Assembly: GCF_003148465.1 (NCBI RefSeq)
Contig: NZ_QGGI01000004.1
Span: 91,930 to 155,929, forward strand
Length of the DNA stretch: 64,000 nt
Source of the DNA: Oceanotoga teriensis
GTDB lineage: Bacteria > Thermotogota > Thermotogae > Petrotogales > Petrotogaceae
Direction: 5' to 3'
The translations under genes and the position numbers were made by a program. The notes under the pieces were generated by a model. The model ran no database searches. It was given only the letters and a program-made list of their open reading frames with translations, and was not told the origin of the DNA. This document shows, one piece after another, positions 36,734 to 45,594 of this stretch (positions are counted from its first letter, which is position 1; every line of letters starts with the position of its first letter).

Positions 36734-37594
36734 TTATTTATAATATTCTATGAAAATATCTTCAAGTTTTGGTCTGTCAATTTTTATATCATCAAAACTA
36801 CATTTTGAAAGTATTCCAAAAAAAATTTTCAGATTTTTATTTTTTATTTTAAATAAATAATCATTATCTTTAATTCTTTTATGATTATATTTATTTAAAT
36901 CATTTATAAAAGTCAAATTAGATAAATAAATTTCTTTTATGGAATAATCTTTTAGCTCATCTATTTCAAATTCTTTTATAAGATTCCCTTCTTTTACTAT
37001 ACCAACACGATCACAAATTTTTTCAACCTCTGATAATATATGAGATGAAAAAAGAATAGTAGATCCTTTTTGTCTTTGTAATTCTATTATTTCATAAAGT
37101 TTTTGTTGCAAAATTGGATCTAAACCATTTGTGGGCTCATCTAATATTAAAAAATCTGGATTATGAACAACACTTTGAAGAATTCCAATCTTTTTTTTAT
37201 TTCCCAAAGATAATTCTTTAAATTTCTTTTTTGTGTCTATATTTAATGTTTCTAATAAATATTTTTCATATTTTTCATCGTAATTAATATAAAAGTTTTT
37301 ATTGAATTGTAAAAAATCATATATTTTCATTTCACCATAAAAATTGACTTCACCAGGTAAATACCCCAATTTTTGTTTTATTTCTTTATTATCACTTGGC
37401 AATTCATATTTATCAAAAAAAATATTCCCTTCATCTTGTTTTAATAATCCTATTAATATTCTCAAAGTAGTTGTTTTCCCAGCTCCATTAGGGCCTATAA
37501 GACCATAAACTTCACCTTTTTTTATTTGAAAATCAATATTTTCTATACCTCTATTTTTCCCATAATATTTTTTTAGATTTTTTACTTCTATCAT
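36734..37594 (-). CDS. ABC transporter ATP-binding protein
   Basis: A 286-residue ATPase with Walker A 'GPNGAGKTT', signature 'ELSLGNKKKIGI' and Walker B 'FLILDEPTNGLDP'. The H-loop is in 'ILFSSHILSEVE', and a C-terminal extension of ~80 residues is typical of ABC-2 exporters. The ATG at 37594 follows AAGGAGG; an in-frame upstream ATG at 37624 is less likely. It pairs with the downstream permease. Confidence 0.93.
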   Translation of the reverse strand: MIEVKNLKKYYGKNRGIENIDFQIKKGEVYGLIGPNGAGKTTTLRILIGLLKQDEGNIFFDKYELPSDNKEIKQKLGYLPGEVNFYGEMKIYDFLQFNKNFYINYDEKYEKYLLETLNIDTKKKFKELSLGNKKKIGILQSVVHNPDFLILDEPTNGLDPILQQKLYEIIELQRQKGSTILFSSHILSEVEKICDRVGIVKEGNLIKEFEIDELKDYSIKEIYLSNLTFINDLNKYNHKRIKDNDYLFKIKNKNLKIFFGILSKCSFDDIKIDRPKLEDIFIEYYK

Positions 37595-37707
37595 TTTATA
37601 CCTCCTTGAATTGTATATTTTCATTATACATTAAATTTAATATAAAAATTTAAAATGAGAATTATTTTAATATTTTTTTGATAATTTGTAAAAATAAACT
37701 CATTTTA

Positions 37708-37716
37708 TGGTATAAT
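37708..37716 (+). promoter_or_regulatory. Extended -10 promoter of the stefin-like gene
   Basis: TGGTATAAT matches an extended -10 (TGnTATAAT). A weak TTGTAA lies 19 bp before the -10. The ~70-base leader contains a short hairpin gctcttt/aaagagc (37759-37772) just before the AGGAGGG ribosome site. Confidence 0.6.
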
Positions 37717-37793
37717 TTTGTTGAATTAATTTTTATTTATAAAAACCTTTGTATAAAAGCTCTTTAAAGAGCATAATATAAGGAGGGTTTTAT

Positions 37794-38072
37794 ATGGAAG
37801 ACAAGATGATAGTTGGAGGTTGGAGTGAGTTTAAAACTGATATTTCTGATGAAGAAATGAGTGTTTTCAGTCAATCTATGGAACATTTTGTTGGAGTTAA
37901 ATATACACCAATAGCAGTTGCAACTCAAGTCGTAAGTGGTATGAACTATTGTTATTTTTGTAATGCAAAGGCTGCATATCCAAATTCTCCTAATGAAGCA
38001 GCTATGGTCGAAATATATAAACCTATTAAAGGAGATGCACATATAACTCAAATTAGAAAGTACATATTGTAG
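37794..38072 (+). CDS. Stefin/cystatin-like small protein, putative cysteine protease inhibitor
   Basis: A 92-residue protein without a signal peptide. It shows the three stefin hallmarks in order: a near-N-terminal Gly-Gly ('MIVGGWSE', G8-G9), a QxVxG loop (Q45-V-V-S-G49 within 'TQVVSGMNY') and a C-terminal strand 'MVEIYKPIKGDAHITQI'. In stefins these parts form the wedge that blocks papain-like proteases. Length matches stefins (~98). Two Cys (C53, C56) form a CxxC. It has its own promoter and terminator. Small proteins of this kind are known in some bacteria but have no settled role. The fold is inferred from motif order; activity is not shown. AGGAGGG lies before the ATG. Confidence 0.7.
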   Translation: MEDKMIVGGWSEFKTDISDEEMSVFSQSMEHFVGVKYTPIAVATQVVSGMNYCYFCNAKAAYPNSPNEAAMVEIYKPIKGDAHITQIRKYIL

Positions 38073-38104
38073 ATAATAATTTAATTACATAATAATTTTT
38101 TAAG

Positions 38105-38151
38105 ATCCAAGACTATACTCGATTATATTGAAGTATGGTCTTGGATTTTTA
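38105..38151 (+). terminator. Terminator after the stefin-like gene
   Basis: Arms atccaagactatact (38105-38119) and agtatggtcttggat (38132-38146) pair with one wobble, then TTTTT. Confidence 0.88.
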
Positions 38152-38212
38152 ATTTGATTAAATCATAATATTGTTGTAAAATTATAGTGTATTATTAAAA
38201 GGAGATGATACC

Positions 38213-39085
38213 ATGGAAAAAATTTCTGAGGATTTAAAAAAGAAAATTCTTGTATACCAAAAATATGAATTAACTGAATATTTAATATATAACAAAATTG
38301 CAAATAAAATCAAAGACGAAAAAAATAAATATGTTCTTAAATCTATAGCTGAAGATGAAAAAAAACATTATGAATTTTGGAAAAAATATACCGAAAAAGA
38401 TGTAAAACCAAATTATTTTATGGTTTATTTTTATTATTTTATTTCAAGGCTTTTTGGACTTATTTTTGGTATAAAGCTTATGGAAAAAGGTGAAGAACAA
38501 GCTCAACTTACGTATGAAGATATTGTCGATAAAATTCCAGAAGCTATATCAATAATAAAAGATGAAGATAAACATGAAAATGAATTAATAAATTTGATTC
38601 ATGAAGATAAATTGAATTATGTTGGTTCAATAGTCCTTGGATTGAATGATGCCTTAGTAGAACTAACTGGAACTCTTGCGGGTTTAACTTTTGCGTTGAG
38701 AAACACCAATATAATAGCGATATCAGGTCTTATAACTGGTATAGCGGCATCTTTTTCTATGGCTGCTTCAGAATTTTTATCTAAAAGATCAGATGGAGAT
38801 GAAGATGCTTTAAAATCATCTTTTTATACTGGAATAGCTTATATTTTAACAGTTTTTTTCTTGATTTTACCTTATTTATTGTTAAAAAATTATTTTTTAG
38901 CTCTTTCTATAACCCTATTTATAGCGGTTCTAATAATTTTAATATTTAATTTTTATATATCTGTTGCAAAAGATATGTCTTTTAAAAAACGTTTTTTAGA
39001 AATGTTTTTTATAAGTATGGGAGTTTCAGCTTTTTCTTTTTTTGTGGGGTATTTAGTTAGAATAATTTTTGGGATTGATATTTAA
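38213..39085 (+). CDS. Ferritin-like/VIT1 (CCC1) fusion, predicted Fe/Mn exporter
   Basis: A 290-residue two-domain protein. Residues 1-130 are a rubrerythrin-like helical bundle with metal-binding Glu/His positions ('[13 protein letters not shown]', '[10 protein letters not shown]', '[10 protein letters not shown]'). Residues ~140-290 are a VIT1/CCC1 membrane domain with five helices and the conserved '[20 protein letters not shown]' and '[12 protein letters not shown]'. The layout is that of MbfA-type proteins, which export iron (or manganese) and protect from metal and peroxide stress. AGGAG lies before the ATG. The stop codon is shared base-for-base with the convergent receptor gene (TTAA at 39082-39085). 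Confidence 0.92.
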   Translation: MEKISEDLKKKILVYQKYELTEYLIYNKIANKIKDEKNKYVLKSIAEDEKKHYEFWKKYTEKDVKPNYFMVYFYYFISRLFGLIFGIKLMEKGEEQAQLTYEDIVDKIPEAISIIKDEDKHENELINLIHEDKLNYVGSIVLGLNDALVELTGTLAGLTFALRNTNIIAISGLITGIAASFSMAASEFLSKRSDGDEDALKSSFYTGIAYILTVFFLILPYLLLKNYFLALSITLFIAVLIILIFNFYISVAKDMSFKKRFLEMFFISMGVSAFSFFVGYLVRIIFGIDI

Positions 39086-40989
39086 AATTTAAATACATTT
39101 ATTTTTTTATTTAATTTATTTGATATATTTTTTAATTCAGAAGCTTTTAAATTTAAGTCCAATGAATTTTTGTTATTTGTATCAGATATTTTTTCTATAT
39201 CTGATATTGAATTATTTATAATCTCAAGTTCTTTATTCAATGAAACTATAATATCATCTATAGTTTTAGTTTGATTGTATTGTTCATTTGCCATTTGATT
39301 TAAATCAATGATATCTTCATTTAAATTTTTAGTTTTTAAAAATATAGAATTAAATATTTCTAAAGAATCTTCTAATATTTTTTTTGAATTATTCAATGAA
39401 ATATTAGTTTTTTGAGTGCCTTTTTTTGAAATTTCACTAAATTTACGAGTTTTCATCAATATATTTGATATTTGTTGAGTTGCTTGTTTACTTTGATCGG
39501 CAAGCTTCCTTATTTCTCCAGCAACAACGGCAAATCCCTTCCCGGATTCTCCAGCACGAGCTGCTTCAATAGAAGCGTTTAATGATAATAAATTAGTTTG
39601 TTCTGTTATATTTTCAATGGTATATAATATTTCTTCTATTTTTAGAGAATTTTCAATCAATTTGTTTATATTTTGAGTTGATTTTTGTACTTCATCATGT
39701 ATTCCATTTATATTTTGGCTTATATTTTGTAGATTGTTTTGACCTTTATTTGATAATTCCAAAAAATATAAATGTTCTTGTTTAAGATTTGAAGATGATT
39801 TAGACAATTTCTTAGAGTTTTGTGATAGAAAATTTTTATTTTTGTTTAATATATCTACATCTTTTGAAAATGAAAACACTCTTTCATTAACATTTTTAGA
39901 TCCTCTTTTTAAATTTTCTGAATTTATTTTTAAGTTTTCTGACATATTATAAAGATTTTGAGATATATTATTTATATCTTTTGAATTAGAATTTATATCT
40001 AAAAAGGAATTTTTTAATTCTTTAGTAGTTGATTCGAGTGAATTAAATATTTTTGAAATTTCATCTTTAGTATTTATTTTAAATTCAGTATTCAAATTTC
40101 CATTTTTTAATTCTTTGATATTATTTTGTAGTTTTATTATGGGCGTTGAAATTAACTTTCCCATTATTATAGATATAATTAAAAAAACTATTATAGATAT
40201 AAAAAAAATCATAATTAAAGAATTGTTTAATCTGTCCAAATCTTTGTAAAGAATATTTTTATTTATTGTAAGACCTAAAATCCAAGGGGAATCTTTAATC
40301 TTTTTTATCATTATTATATCTTCATTTGAATCTATTTTTTGTATTTTTGAATTATCATTCAGTATTATATTTTTATATGAAATATCTTTTATATTATCAA
40401 GCCATGCTGACCCTTTTCCTGATAGATTAATTTTTGAAACTATATTTTCAATTCTTTCAAATTTTATTGTAACACCATAAATACCGATTTTTTCTTGATT
40501 TATATCTTTTAAAATAAATATCATATCAAATAATTTTTTTTTAGAATCATTTAAATATATATTGCTTATATGAAAGTCTTGATTTTCTTCTATTATTTTT
40601 AAATGAGGAGAATTTGAATAAGAGGTTTCTCCTTCTTTTAAAGACCATCCATCCCCTTTTTTATCAAATATAAATATATTTTCATATATATCTTCTTTTT
40701 GCATTAATCTATTTTCAAATTCTCTTTCTATCATATCCCAAGTACCCATTATAGTGGCATCTTCGATGAGCCAATTATTTGTTAAATAACTTTGAATTTC
40801 ATCTTTTAATCCATATATTAATGTATTTATTTGATTTGTAGATGCATTCATTATTTCAAAACTAAAATCAGAAGTTAAATTTTTTATTGTATTTGATGAA
40901 TTTGAAGATATTATCAAGTATAAAATTATGAAGATTATTATTAAGGTAGAAGAAAACATTAAAATTATTTTATGGCTTATCTTTTTCAT
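39082..40989 (-). CDS. Methyl-accepting chemotaxis protein with Cache-type sensor
   Basis: A 635-residue chemoreceptor. It has a membrane helix near the N-terminus, a ~230-residue extracytoplasmic region of probable double Cache type, a second helix and a HAMP domain. The signalling tip is '[38 protein letters not shown]'. The tip has Ser and Gly at spots where the other two receptors have Ala and Asp ('NASIEA', 'VVAGEI'). The ATG at 40989 follows GGGGTG; an in-frame GTG at 40998 overlaps that site. Monocistronic. Ligand unknown. Confidence 0.94.
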   Translation of the reverse strand: MKKISHKIILMFSSTLIIIFIILYLIISSNSSNTIKNLTSDFSFEIMNASTNQINTLIYGLKDEIQSYLTNNWLIEDATIMGTWDMIEREFENRLMQKEDIYENIFIFDKKGDGWSLKEGETSYSNSPHLKIIEENQDFHISNIYLNDSKKKLFDMIFILKDINQEKIGIYGVTIKFERIENIVSKINLSGKGSAWLDNIKDISYKNIILNDNSKIQKIDSNEDIIMIKKIKDSPWILGLTINKNILYKDLDRLNNSLIMIFFISIIVFLIISIIMGKLISTPIIKLQNNIKELKNGNLNTEFKINTKDEISKIFNSLESTTKELKNSFLDINSNSKDINNISQNLYNMSENLKINSENLKRGSKNVNERVFSFSKDVDILNKNKNFLSQNSKKLSKSSSNLKQEHLYFLELSNKGQNNLQNISQNINGIHDEVQKSTQNINKLIENSLKIEEILYTIENITEQTNLLSLNASIEAARAGESGKGFAVVAGEIRKLADQSKQATQQISNILMKTRKFSEISKKGTQKTNISLNNSKKILEDSLEIFNSIFLKTKNLNEDIIDLNQMANEQYNQTKTIDDIIVSLNKELEIINNSISDIEKISDTNNKNSLDLNLKASELKNISNKLNKKINVFKF

Positions 40990-41134
40990 TGACCACACCC
41001 CTACAATATTAATTTATGAATCTATTTTAATATTATTGAAGTATGGTTTGAATTATATTAAGAAATTTTAAGTAATATTAATTTTTTTTATTTTAAAAAT
41101 ATTTTATAAAGAAAATGAGAAGATATAAATCTTC

Positions 41135-41926
41135 TCATTTGCATATAGTATCTATAATATTTCTTGCGATAGAGCCTTTTTTAGGTATATCGGGTAAATT
41201 ATTTTTATCAAACCATTTTGCATCAGTTATTTCAACTCCATCTGGTATTATTTCACCAGAATCATATTCAGCAGTAAAACCAACCATCAAAGAATTAGGA
41301 AAAGGCCATGTTTGAGAGTTGAAATATTTAATATTTTTGATTGTTATCCCAATTTCTTCCATTACTTCCCTCTTTACAGTATCTTCAAGGGATTCTCCCC
41401 ATTCTACGAAACCAGCTATAATAGAATACATATTTTCTTTAAATTTATCATTGTGAGCTAATAGTATTTTATCATCTTTGGTTATTCCAACTATGATTGC
41501 GGGAGATATTTCTGGATATATTATAAAACCACATTTATTGCATCTCAAAAATCCTTCAGAAATATTTTCTGTAATTCTTTCACCACATTTACCACAGAAT
41601 TTATGTTTAGTTTTCCAGTTTATTATTTCAAGAGCTCTTGATAAAATTATAAAATCTTCTTGTTCTATAAAAGGTAATAAATTTCTGAGATTTATTTTTT
41701 CAAAAAAAATTTTTTCTTGTTCTTTTATATTAATTGCGAATATTTTTTTTGAATTTAATTTCCCTATATAACTTCTATCTATTAATTCTATATTTTTATT
41801 TTGAAGCTCTAAAGGCGTCATATAAAAACAGTTGTTTGTATTTATAAAAATCTCATTATTACTAATACAAACTATTAAAAAATCATTATCTTCTGGAATA
41901 TCAGGATCCCAATTTATATTTATCAT
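41135..41926 (-). CDS. nudC: NAD+ diphosphatase, NudC-type Nudix hydrolase
   Basis: A 263-residue enzyme that cleaves NAD(H) and removes NAD caps from RNA. A zinc ribbon 'FCGKCG...RCNKCG' precedes the Nudix box 'GFVEWGESLEDTVKREVMEEIGI'. The NudC-specific signature normally written SQPWPFPxS appears here as 'SQTWPFPNS', with Thr for Pro. The fold and zinc ligands are complete. AGGGGGA lies before the ATG. Monocistronic. Confidence 0.93.
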   Translation of the reverse strand: MININWDPDIPEDNDFLIVCISNNEIFINTNNCFYMTPLELQNKNIELIDRSYIGKLNSKKIFAINIKEQEKIFFEKINLRNLLPFIEQEDFIILSRALEIINWKTKHKFCGKCGERITENISEGFLRCNKCGFIIYPEISPAIIVGITKDDKILLAHNDKFKENMYSIIAGFVEWGESLEDTVKREVMEEIGITIKNIKYFNSQTWPFPNSLMVGFTAEYDSGEIIPDGVEITDAKWFDKNNLPDIPKKGSIARNIIDTICK

Positions 41927-42054
41927 AAAATCCCCCTAAAATTTAATTTTTAAATACATTAAAAATTATACCAAAATTTAATTTTTTTTAGTAATTGAAT
42001 AATATTTTATAAAAATATATAATTAATATAGAAATAAATAAAGAAAGGAGTAAT

Positions 42055-42927
42055 ATGATGAGAAATATTGTTAAAAGAGTCGCTGCAGTACATGATTTAT
42101 CGGGTTTTGGAAGATCTTCACTCTCGGCAATAACTCCTATTATTTCAACTATGGGAGCCCAAGTCTGTGCAATACCTACAGCAGTTTTATCTACACATAC
42201 CGGAGGTTTTGAAAATTATAGTTTTGTAGATCTTACAGATTCTATGACTGAATATATTAATCATTGGAAAAGTCTTAATATAGATTTTGACTGTATATAT
42301 ACAGGTTTTTTAGGTTCTCCTAAACAGATCGATATTATTACTGATTTTATAGATTACTTTAAAAAAAATGATAATTTTGTGGTTATAGATCCTGTTATGG
42401 CAGATAATGGTGAACTTTATGCCACTATGACTGAAGAAATGGTTATGAAAATGAAAAATTTTATAAAAAAAGCCGATATTATAACTCCAAATTTTACCGA
42501 GGCTTGTTTTTTATTGGGAGAGAATTATGAAAAGATTACAGATGAAAAAATATTAAAAGACTGGATGATAAGATTATCTGAAATGGGGCCTCAAATAATA
42601 ATACTTACAAGTGTACCTGAAAAAAATGAAAAAGACACTTCTACTTTAGCTTATAATAAAAAAGATAATAAATTTTGGAAAGTAAGCTGTCAATACATAC
42701 CAGCTTTTTACCCAGGTACTGGAGATGTTTTTACATCTGTTATAGTGGGAAGTCTTTTAAATGGAGACTCTTTGCCAATAGCGATAGACAGAGGAGTAAA
42801 GTTTATAACTACGGCTATAAGAGCGAGTTATGGTTATGATTATCCAAAAAGAGAAGGTGTTTTATTAGAAAAAGTTTTGGATAGTCTGAAAGTACCAGTT
42901 ACAATAAGTACATATGAATTAATGTAA
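42055..42927 (+). CDS. Pyridoxamine/pyridoxal kinase-like protein
   Basis: A 290-residue ribokinase-superfamily enzyme of the pyridoxal/pyridoxamine kinase branch, which phosphorylates B6 vitamers. Features are 'AAVHDLSGFGRSSLSAITPIISTMGAQVCAIPTAVLSTHTGGF', 'IDPVMADNGELY', 'ITPNFTEACFLLG' and the catalytic loop 'YPGTGDVFTSVIVGSLL' with the Asp base. AGGAG precedes two ATGs in tandem. It lies 14 bp before the aminopeptidase gene and is probably in one operon with it. The paralogous HMP-P kinase activity cannot be excluded. Confidence 0.88.
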   Translation: MMRNIVKRVAAVHDLSGFGRSSLSAITPIISTMGAQVCAIPTAVLSTHTGGFENYSFVDLTDSMTEYINHWKSLNIDFDCIYTGFLGSPKQIDIITDFIDYFKKNDNFVVIDPVMADNGELYATMTEEMVMKMKNFIKKADIITPNFTEACFLLGENYEKITDEKILKDWMIRLSEMGPQIIILTSVPEKNEKDTSTLAYNKKDNKFWKVSCQYIPAFYPGTGDVFTSVIVGSLLNGDSLPIAIDRGVKFITTAIRASYGYDYPKREGVLLEKVLDSLKVPVTISTYELM

Positions 42928-42941
42928 ATGGAGGGATTAAA

Positions 42942-44174
42942 TTGAATTTATTAGAAAATATGGAGAAGTATGCAGATTTAATTTTAAAAGTTGGAATTAA
43001 TCTTGAAAAAGGACAGAAATTAGTTATTAAAACCGATACTGATTCTATAGAACTTGCAAGAGTAATTCAAGAAAAAGCATATGATATTGGTGCAAGAGAT
43101 GTTTATATGGATATCTCTGATTCAAAATCTACTTTAATAAAATTTTTAAAAGCTCCAGATGAAGCTTTTAAAGAATATCCATCTTGGAAGGCAGAAGGAA
43201 TGGAAAAGCTTGCGGAAGATGGAGCTGCATTTTTATCAATTATCTCTGAAGATCCAGATTTATTCAAAAATGTAAATCCTGATAGACTTTCTAAATGGAA
43301 TATAACAGCTTCCAAGGCTTTAAAAAAGTATAGAAATATATTGATGAGCGGATCGATAAATTGGTGTGTTGTAGCCTCAGCATCTCAAAGATGGGCTGAC
43401 AAAGTTTTTCCTAATATAGAAAAAAATAAAAGACTTGAAAAATTATGGGAATATATATTTAAAACAGTAAGAGTAGATAATTTAGACCCTATTTCAGCTT
43501 GGAAAATCCATATGCAAAATTTGAATGATAAACTTTCTTATTTAAATAAAAAACAATTTGATAAATTAATATACAATTCTAAAACAGCAAATCTTGAAAT
43601 AGGATTACCTAAAGATCATATTTGGATTGGAGGGGGCCTAAAAAATACTAAAAGTTTAGTTGAATTTGTTCCAAATCTTCCAACTGAAGAAATATTTACA
43701 ATGCCTGATAGAAATAGAATAGATGGTATTATAAAATCAACTATGCCACTTTCATATTCTGGAAATATAATAGAAAATTTTGAATTAAAATTTAAAGATG
43801 GAAAGGTTATTGATTTTAAAGCTGAAAAAGGTGAAAAAATATTAAGAAGTATTTTAGAAACAGATGAAAATGCTAAATATATTGGAGAAGTAGCTTTAGT
43901 ACCAGATAATTCACCAATTTCTAATTTGAATTTATTATTTTATAATACTTTATTTGATGAAAATGCATCATGTCATTTGGCTTTTGGAGAGGCTTATAGG
44001 TATACTTTGAAAAATGGGTCAAATATGACTGAAGAAGAATTTAGGAATAAAGGTGGAAATACCAGTTTAACTCATGTGGATTTTATGGTAGGTTCTTCGG
44101 ATCTTGAAATTATTGGTGTTGATAAAGAAGGAAATGAAGAAAAAATATTTTCTGACGGAAATTGGGCTTTTTAG
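42942..44174 (+). CDS. M29-family (thermophilic) aminopeptidase
   Basis: A 410-residue metal-dependent aminopeptidase of the AmpS/PepS/aminopeptidase T type. The start is TTG with GGAGGGA upstream. The family marks are the N-terminal 'YADLILKVGINLEKGQKLVIKTD', 'EIFTMPDRNRIDGII' and 'EVALVPDNSPIS' near the first metal Glu. The C-terminal 'HLAFGEAY' and 'THVDFMVGSSDLEI' provide His and Asp ligands. Role: trimming N-terminal residues from peptides in the cytosol. Confidence 0.94.
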   Translation: MNLLENMEKYADLILKVGINLEKGQKLVIKTDTDSIELARVIQEKAYDIGARDVYMDISDSKSTLIKFLKAPDEAFKEYPSWKAEGMEKLAEDGAAFLSIISEDPDLFKNVNPDRLSKWNITASKALKKYRNILMSGSINWCVVASASQRWADKVFPNIEKNKRLEKLWEYIFKTVRVDNLDPISAWKIHMQNLNDKLSYLNKKQFDKLIYNSKTANLEIGLPKDHIWIGGGLKNTKSLVEFVPNLPTEEIFTMPDRNRIDGIIKSTMPLSYSGNIIENFELKFKDGKVIDFKAEKGEKILRSILETDENAKYIGEVALVPDNSPISNLNLLFYNTLFDENASCHLAFGEAYRYTLKNGSNMTEEEFRNKGGNTSLTHVDFMVGSSDLEIIGVDKEGNEEKIFSDGNWAF

Positions 44175-44281
44175 TATTAAAATCAACTCACTAACCAAAA
44201 ATATCTAACATAAAATATTTACAAGTAATTTAATAATTTATTTAAATTTAATCAGATTTACATTACGATTTAGTATTATGG

Positions 44282-44290
44282 TGGTATAAT
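44282..44290 (+). promoter_or_regulatory. Extended -10 promoter of rpoD
   Basis: TGGTATAAT (extended -10) lies 20 bp before the TTG start, so the leader is very short. No good -35 is seen at 17 bp. The preceding 100 bp contain no gene. Confidence 0.55.
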
Positions 44291-44310
44291 GGTTATGTGA
44301 GGTGATATGT

Positions 44311-45531
44311 TTGGATAAACAGTCATTAAAAGAAAAAAATTTAATAGAACAGATTAAAAATCTTGATATTGAAAGTATAGAAAAAGACAATCAAGAAGCA
44401 GTTATAAGGTATAAAAAGAAAAAAACACCTAATATTGATAAAGTCATGAAAAAATTGTTTTCTAAAGCATCTAAAAACAGTAACATTCTTTATTATGAAG
44501 ATATAGATAGAGTTATACCTGTTGAAGCAAATAATGAAATAGACAGTTCTTTTATTGAAAATATTTATAATGAACTTGAAAAAAATGATATAAAAGTTGT
44601 GGAAAGAGTAGAAGAAGAATATGATGATGATGAATTTAAGAATGTTTATGCTGAAATAGGTTCAGAAATGTATGATAATATTAGTGTTTCAGACCCTATA
44701 AAAATATACCTTAAAGAAATAAGCAGAGTTAAATTGTTAAGTCCTCAGAGAGAAAGAAATCTTGCAAGAAGAGCTCAAAAGAATGATAAACGTGCAAGAG
44801 AAGAGTTGATAAAAGCGAATTTGAGACTTGTAATAAGTATAGCGAAAAGATACTCTGGTAGAGGATTGAGTTTTTTAGATTTAATCCAAGAGGGAAATAT
44901 GGGATTAATAAAGGCGGTAGAAAAGTTTGACTGGACTAAGGGATACAAATTTTCTACTTATGCTTATTGGTGGATAAGACAAGCAGTTACAAGAGCTATT
45001 GCTGATTATGGAAGAACTATAAGAATTCCTGTTCATTTAGTTGAAACAATAAATTCTATGAACAAAGTTATAAATGATTTTGTTCAAAATAATGGAAGAA
45101 GTCCCGAAGTCGAAGAAATTGCTAAGATCATGAAAAAAACACCCGATAAAATTAAAGAAATATTGAATAATTCTAAAAGTATATTTTCTTTGAATTCTCC
45201 TATTTCAAATGATTCGGAAGGAGAAGGAGATTCTGAAATGATAGATTTTATAAAAGACAATGCTCCAACTCCAGAACAAATAGGTGAAAAAATGATTATT
45301 AGAGATACCATTGAAGAACTTATAAATCAACTCAAACCGAGAGAAGCTATGGTATTAAAAATGAGATATGGATTTCTTGATGGTAAACAAAAAACATTAG
45401 AAGAAGTTGGTGCGTTTTTTAATGTAACGAGAGAAAGGATAAGACAAATAGAAAATAAATCACTTAGAAAACTCAGACATCCAAAGAGAAGTAAAGTAAT
45501 AAAAAGTCTATTAGAAGATTTCAAATATTAA
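44311..45531 (+). CDS. rpoD: Primary sigma factor (RpoD/SigA)
   Basis: A 406-residue sigma-70. Region 1.2 begins '[22 protein letters not shown]'. Region 2 carries '[75 protein letters not shown]'. Region 3 follows, and region 4 has '[30 protein letters not shown]'. The N-terminal 130 residues are charged and poorly conserved (region 1.1-like). The start is taken as TTG at 44311, five bases after GAGGTGA; a GTG at 44302 overlaps that site. No dnaG or rpsU is adjacent. A terminator overlaps the stop. Confidence 0.96.
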   Translation: MDKQSLKEKNLIEQIKNLDIESIEKDNQEAVIRYKKKKTPNIDKVMKKLFSKASKNSNILYYEDIDRVIPVEANNEIDSSFIENIYNELEKNDIKVVERVEEEYDDDEFKNVYAEIGSEMYDNISVSDPIKIYLKEISRVKLLSPQRERNLARRAQKNDKRAREELIKANLRLVISIAKRYSGRGLSFLDLIQEGNMGLIKAVEKFDWTKGYKFSTYAYWWIRQAVTRAIADYGRTIRIPVHLVETINSMNKVINDFVQNNGRSPEVEEIAKIMKKTPDKIKEILNNSKSIFSLNSPISNDSEGEGDSEMIDFIKDNAPTPEQIGEKMIIRDTIEELINQLKPREAMVLKMRYGFLDGKQKTLEEVGAFFNVTRERIRQIENKSLRKLRHPKRSKVIKSLLEDFKY

Positions 45532-45562
45532 AAGGAAGAGGTTATCCTCTTCCTTTTTTGAT
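45530..45562 (+). terminator. Terminator of rpoD
   Basis: Stem aaaaggaagagg/cctcttcctttt (45530-45541 with 45546-45557), four-base loop, then T's. Confidence 0.93.
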
Positions 45563-45594
45563 ATAATTAATGATAGACAAGGGGGAAGATTAAC

